From: Bacillota bacterium
GTDB taxonomy: Bacteria; Bacillota; Bacilli; Alicyclobacillales; Alicyclobacillaceae
Length of the DNA stretch: 6,317 nucleotides
Reading direction: 5' to 3'
Assembly (NCBI GenBank): GCA_021820805.1
Contig: JAKADF010000210.1
Span: 1-6,317, forward strand
A model generated the notes under the pieces. The model searched no databases, was not told the origin of the DNA, and was given only the letters and a program-made list of their open reading frames with translations. Shown piece after piece: positions 5,701 to 6,317 of this stretch; positions within the stretch are counted from its first letter, which is position 1, and every line of letters begins with the position of its first letter. The position numbers were made by a program, and so were the translations under genes.

Positions 5701-6317
5701 TTAGGACATTTGGTACTTGGACAAAGTTTCTCGTATTAGGCTAGGCTCTAGGCCCGGGGGAAGGTGTATCTCCACGTAATAGGAGTCCTTTGAGAATTCC
5801 CGGATTTTAATGCTGACGCGTCCGTTGGTACGTGCGTGTAAATCCATGCTTAGTTCTTGGTCTGACACGCTGTACGGAATAGGCACCGTGAAAACCTGGA
5901 ATGCCTTGTTTTCCTTGGAGTTTATGGTTATTGCCGACACGATCACTGACGAATTTGGAAGTACTCGTTTCTGATCTCCATCAATCAAGGTGGTATAATA
6001 CCAGTTCACGTCAAAAACTATTCCGCTATACTCGATGCCGCTAAACAGAGATGTCCGAATGCTAATGTGATGTCCGACATGAAATGGGCGCAAAGTGAGC
6101 AGGATAAGGCCCGCGAATAAATTCGATGATGTCGACTGTGCACCAATACCTACAATGACACCCGTTACAGCACCGCCAACTAATAGGCTGCTGAGTCTAA
6201 TTTGTAAGATATTCAGCGCTACAAGGACGATAAACACAAACCTTACCTGACCCGTCACATCAAACGATTTGGGGATTATTATTTCGACCTGGGGAACGTT
6301 CCTCAACCTCTGGAAAG
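5701..6317 (-). CDS. MscS-family mechanosensitive ion channel, C-terminal part
   Basis: Small-conductance mechanosensitive channels open under membrane tension and release solutes during osmotic downshock. At least 201 residues are present (numbering from the TTG at 6306). A hydrophobic helix (about 20-38) is followed by the pore-lining TM3, VGGAVTGVIVGIGAQSTSSN (43-62), then LFAGLILLTLRPFHVGHHI (63-81). These match the glycine/alanine-rich pore helix and 'RPF..G' junction of the family. The beta domain carries the VLPNS motif (115-119), and a ferredoxin-like C-terminal domain ends at TAA 5703-5701. The frame stays open to the right edge (FQRL precedes the TTG), and family members need further membrane helices, so the true start is outside the window and the TTG is not a credible start. 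A terminator lies about 320 bases downstream. It is probably unrelated in function to the polysaccharide genes. Confidence 0.9.
   Translation of the reverse strand, partial: FQRLRNVPQVEIIIPKSFDVTGQVRFVFIVLVALNILQIRLSSLLVGGAVTGVIVGIGAQSTSSNLFAGLILLTLRPFHVGHHISIRTSLFSGIEYSGIVFDVNWYYTTLIDGDQKRVLPNSSVIVSAITINSKENKAFQVFTVPIPYSVSDQELSMDLHARTNGRVSIKIREFSKDSYYVEIHLPPGLEPSLIRETLSKYQMS

Overview
The window looks like chromosomal DNA from a Gram-positive member of the Bacilli. I infer this from purine-rich ribosome binding sites, a near-consensus sigma-A promoter, a U-tract intrinsic terminator, and moderate base composition. I cannot name genus or species. A spore-former related to Alicyclobacillus would fit, but that is a guess.

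Layout. Positions 1-1843 are a graveyard of dead transposable elements. A plus-strand DDE-type transposase with an N-terminal zinc ribbon (175-1279) carries two nonsense codons, a one-base frameshift and a probable central deletion. Behind it, on the minus strand, are several short relics. The clearest (1263-1418) joins the helix-turn-helix start of an IS607-type serine recombinase in frame to a TnpB-like N-terminal motif. Two further TnpB-like scraps and two perfect inverted repeats lie at 1460-1795.

Positions 1844-5211 are a minus-strand surface-polysaccharide block. In transcription order it holds a frameshifted small membrane-protein gene (5211-4965), a multi-spanning O-antigen ligase/polymerase-family protein (4944-3208), and a membrane-bound family 2 glycosyltransferase (3085-1844). 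The glycosyltransferase has its own promoter in the 122-bp gap before it. A processive-type GT2 next to a Wzy/WaaL-like protein suggests that sugar chains are made at the membrane and then polymerised or transferred on the outer face. The actual polymer cannot be read from the sequence.

Positions 5212-5700 hold no convincing gene. They contain a good minus-strand terminator (5334-5380) and a weak promoter candidate for the polysaccharide block. Positions 5701-6317 hold the C-terminal part of an MscS-family mechanosensitive channel, also on the minus strand, whose start lies beyond the right edge. The terminator separates this gene from the polysaccharide block, so the two are probably independent transcription units.

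I found no convincing new biological system. The most unusual items are the in-frame TnpA-TnpB relic, the ligase's long membrane C-terminus, and the broken small membrane gene in front of the ligase.
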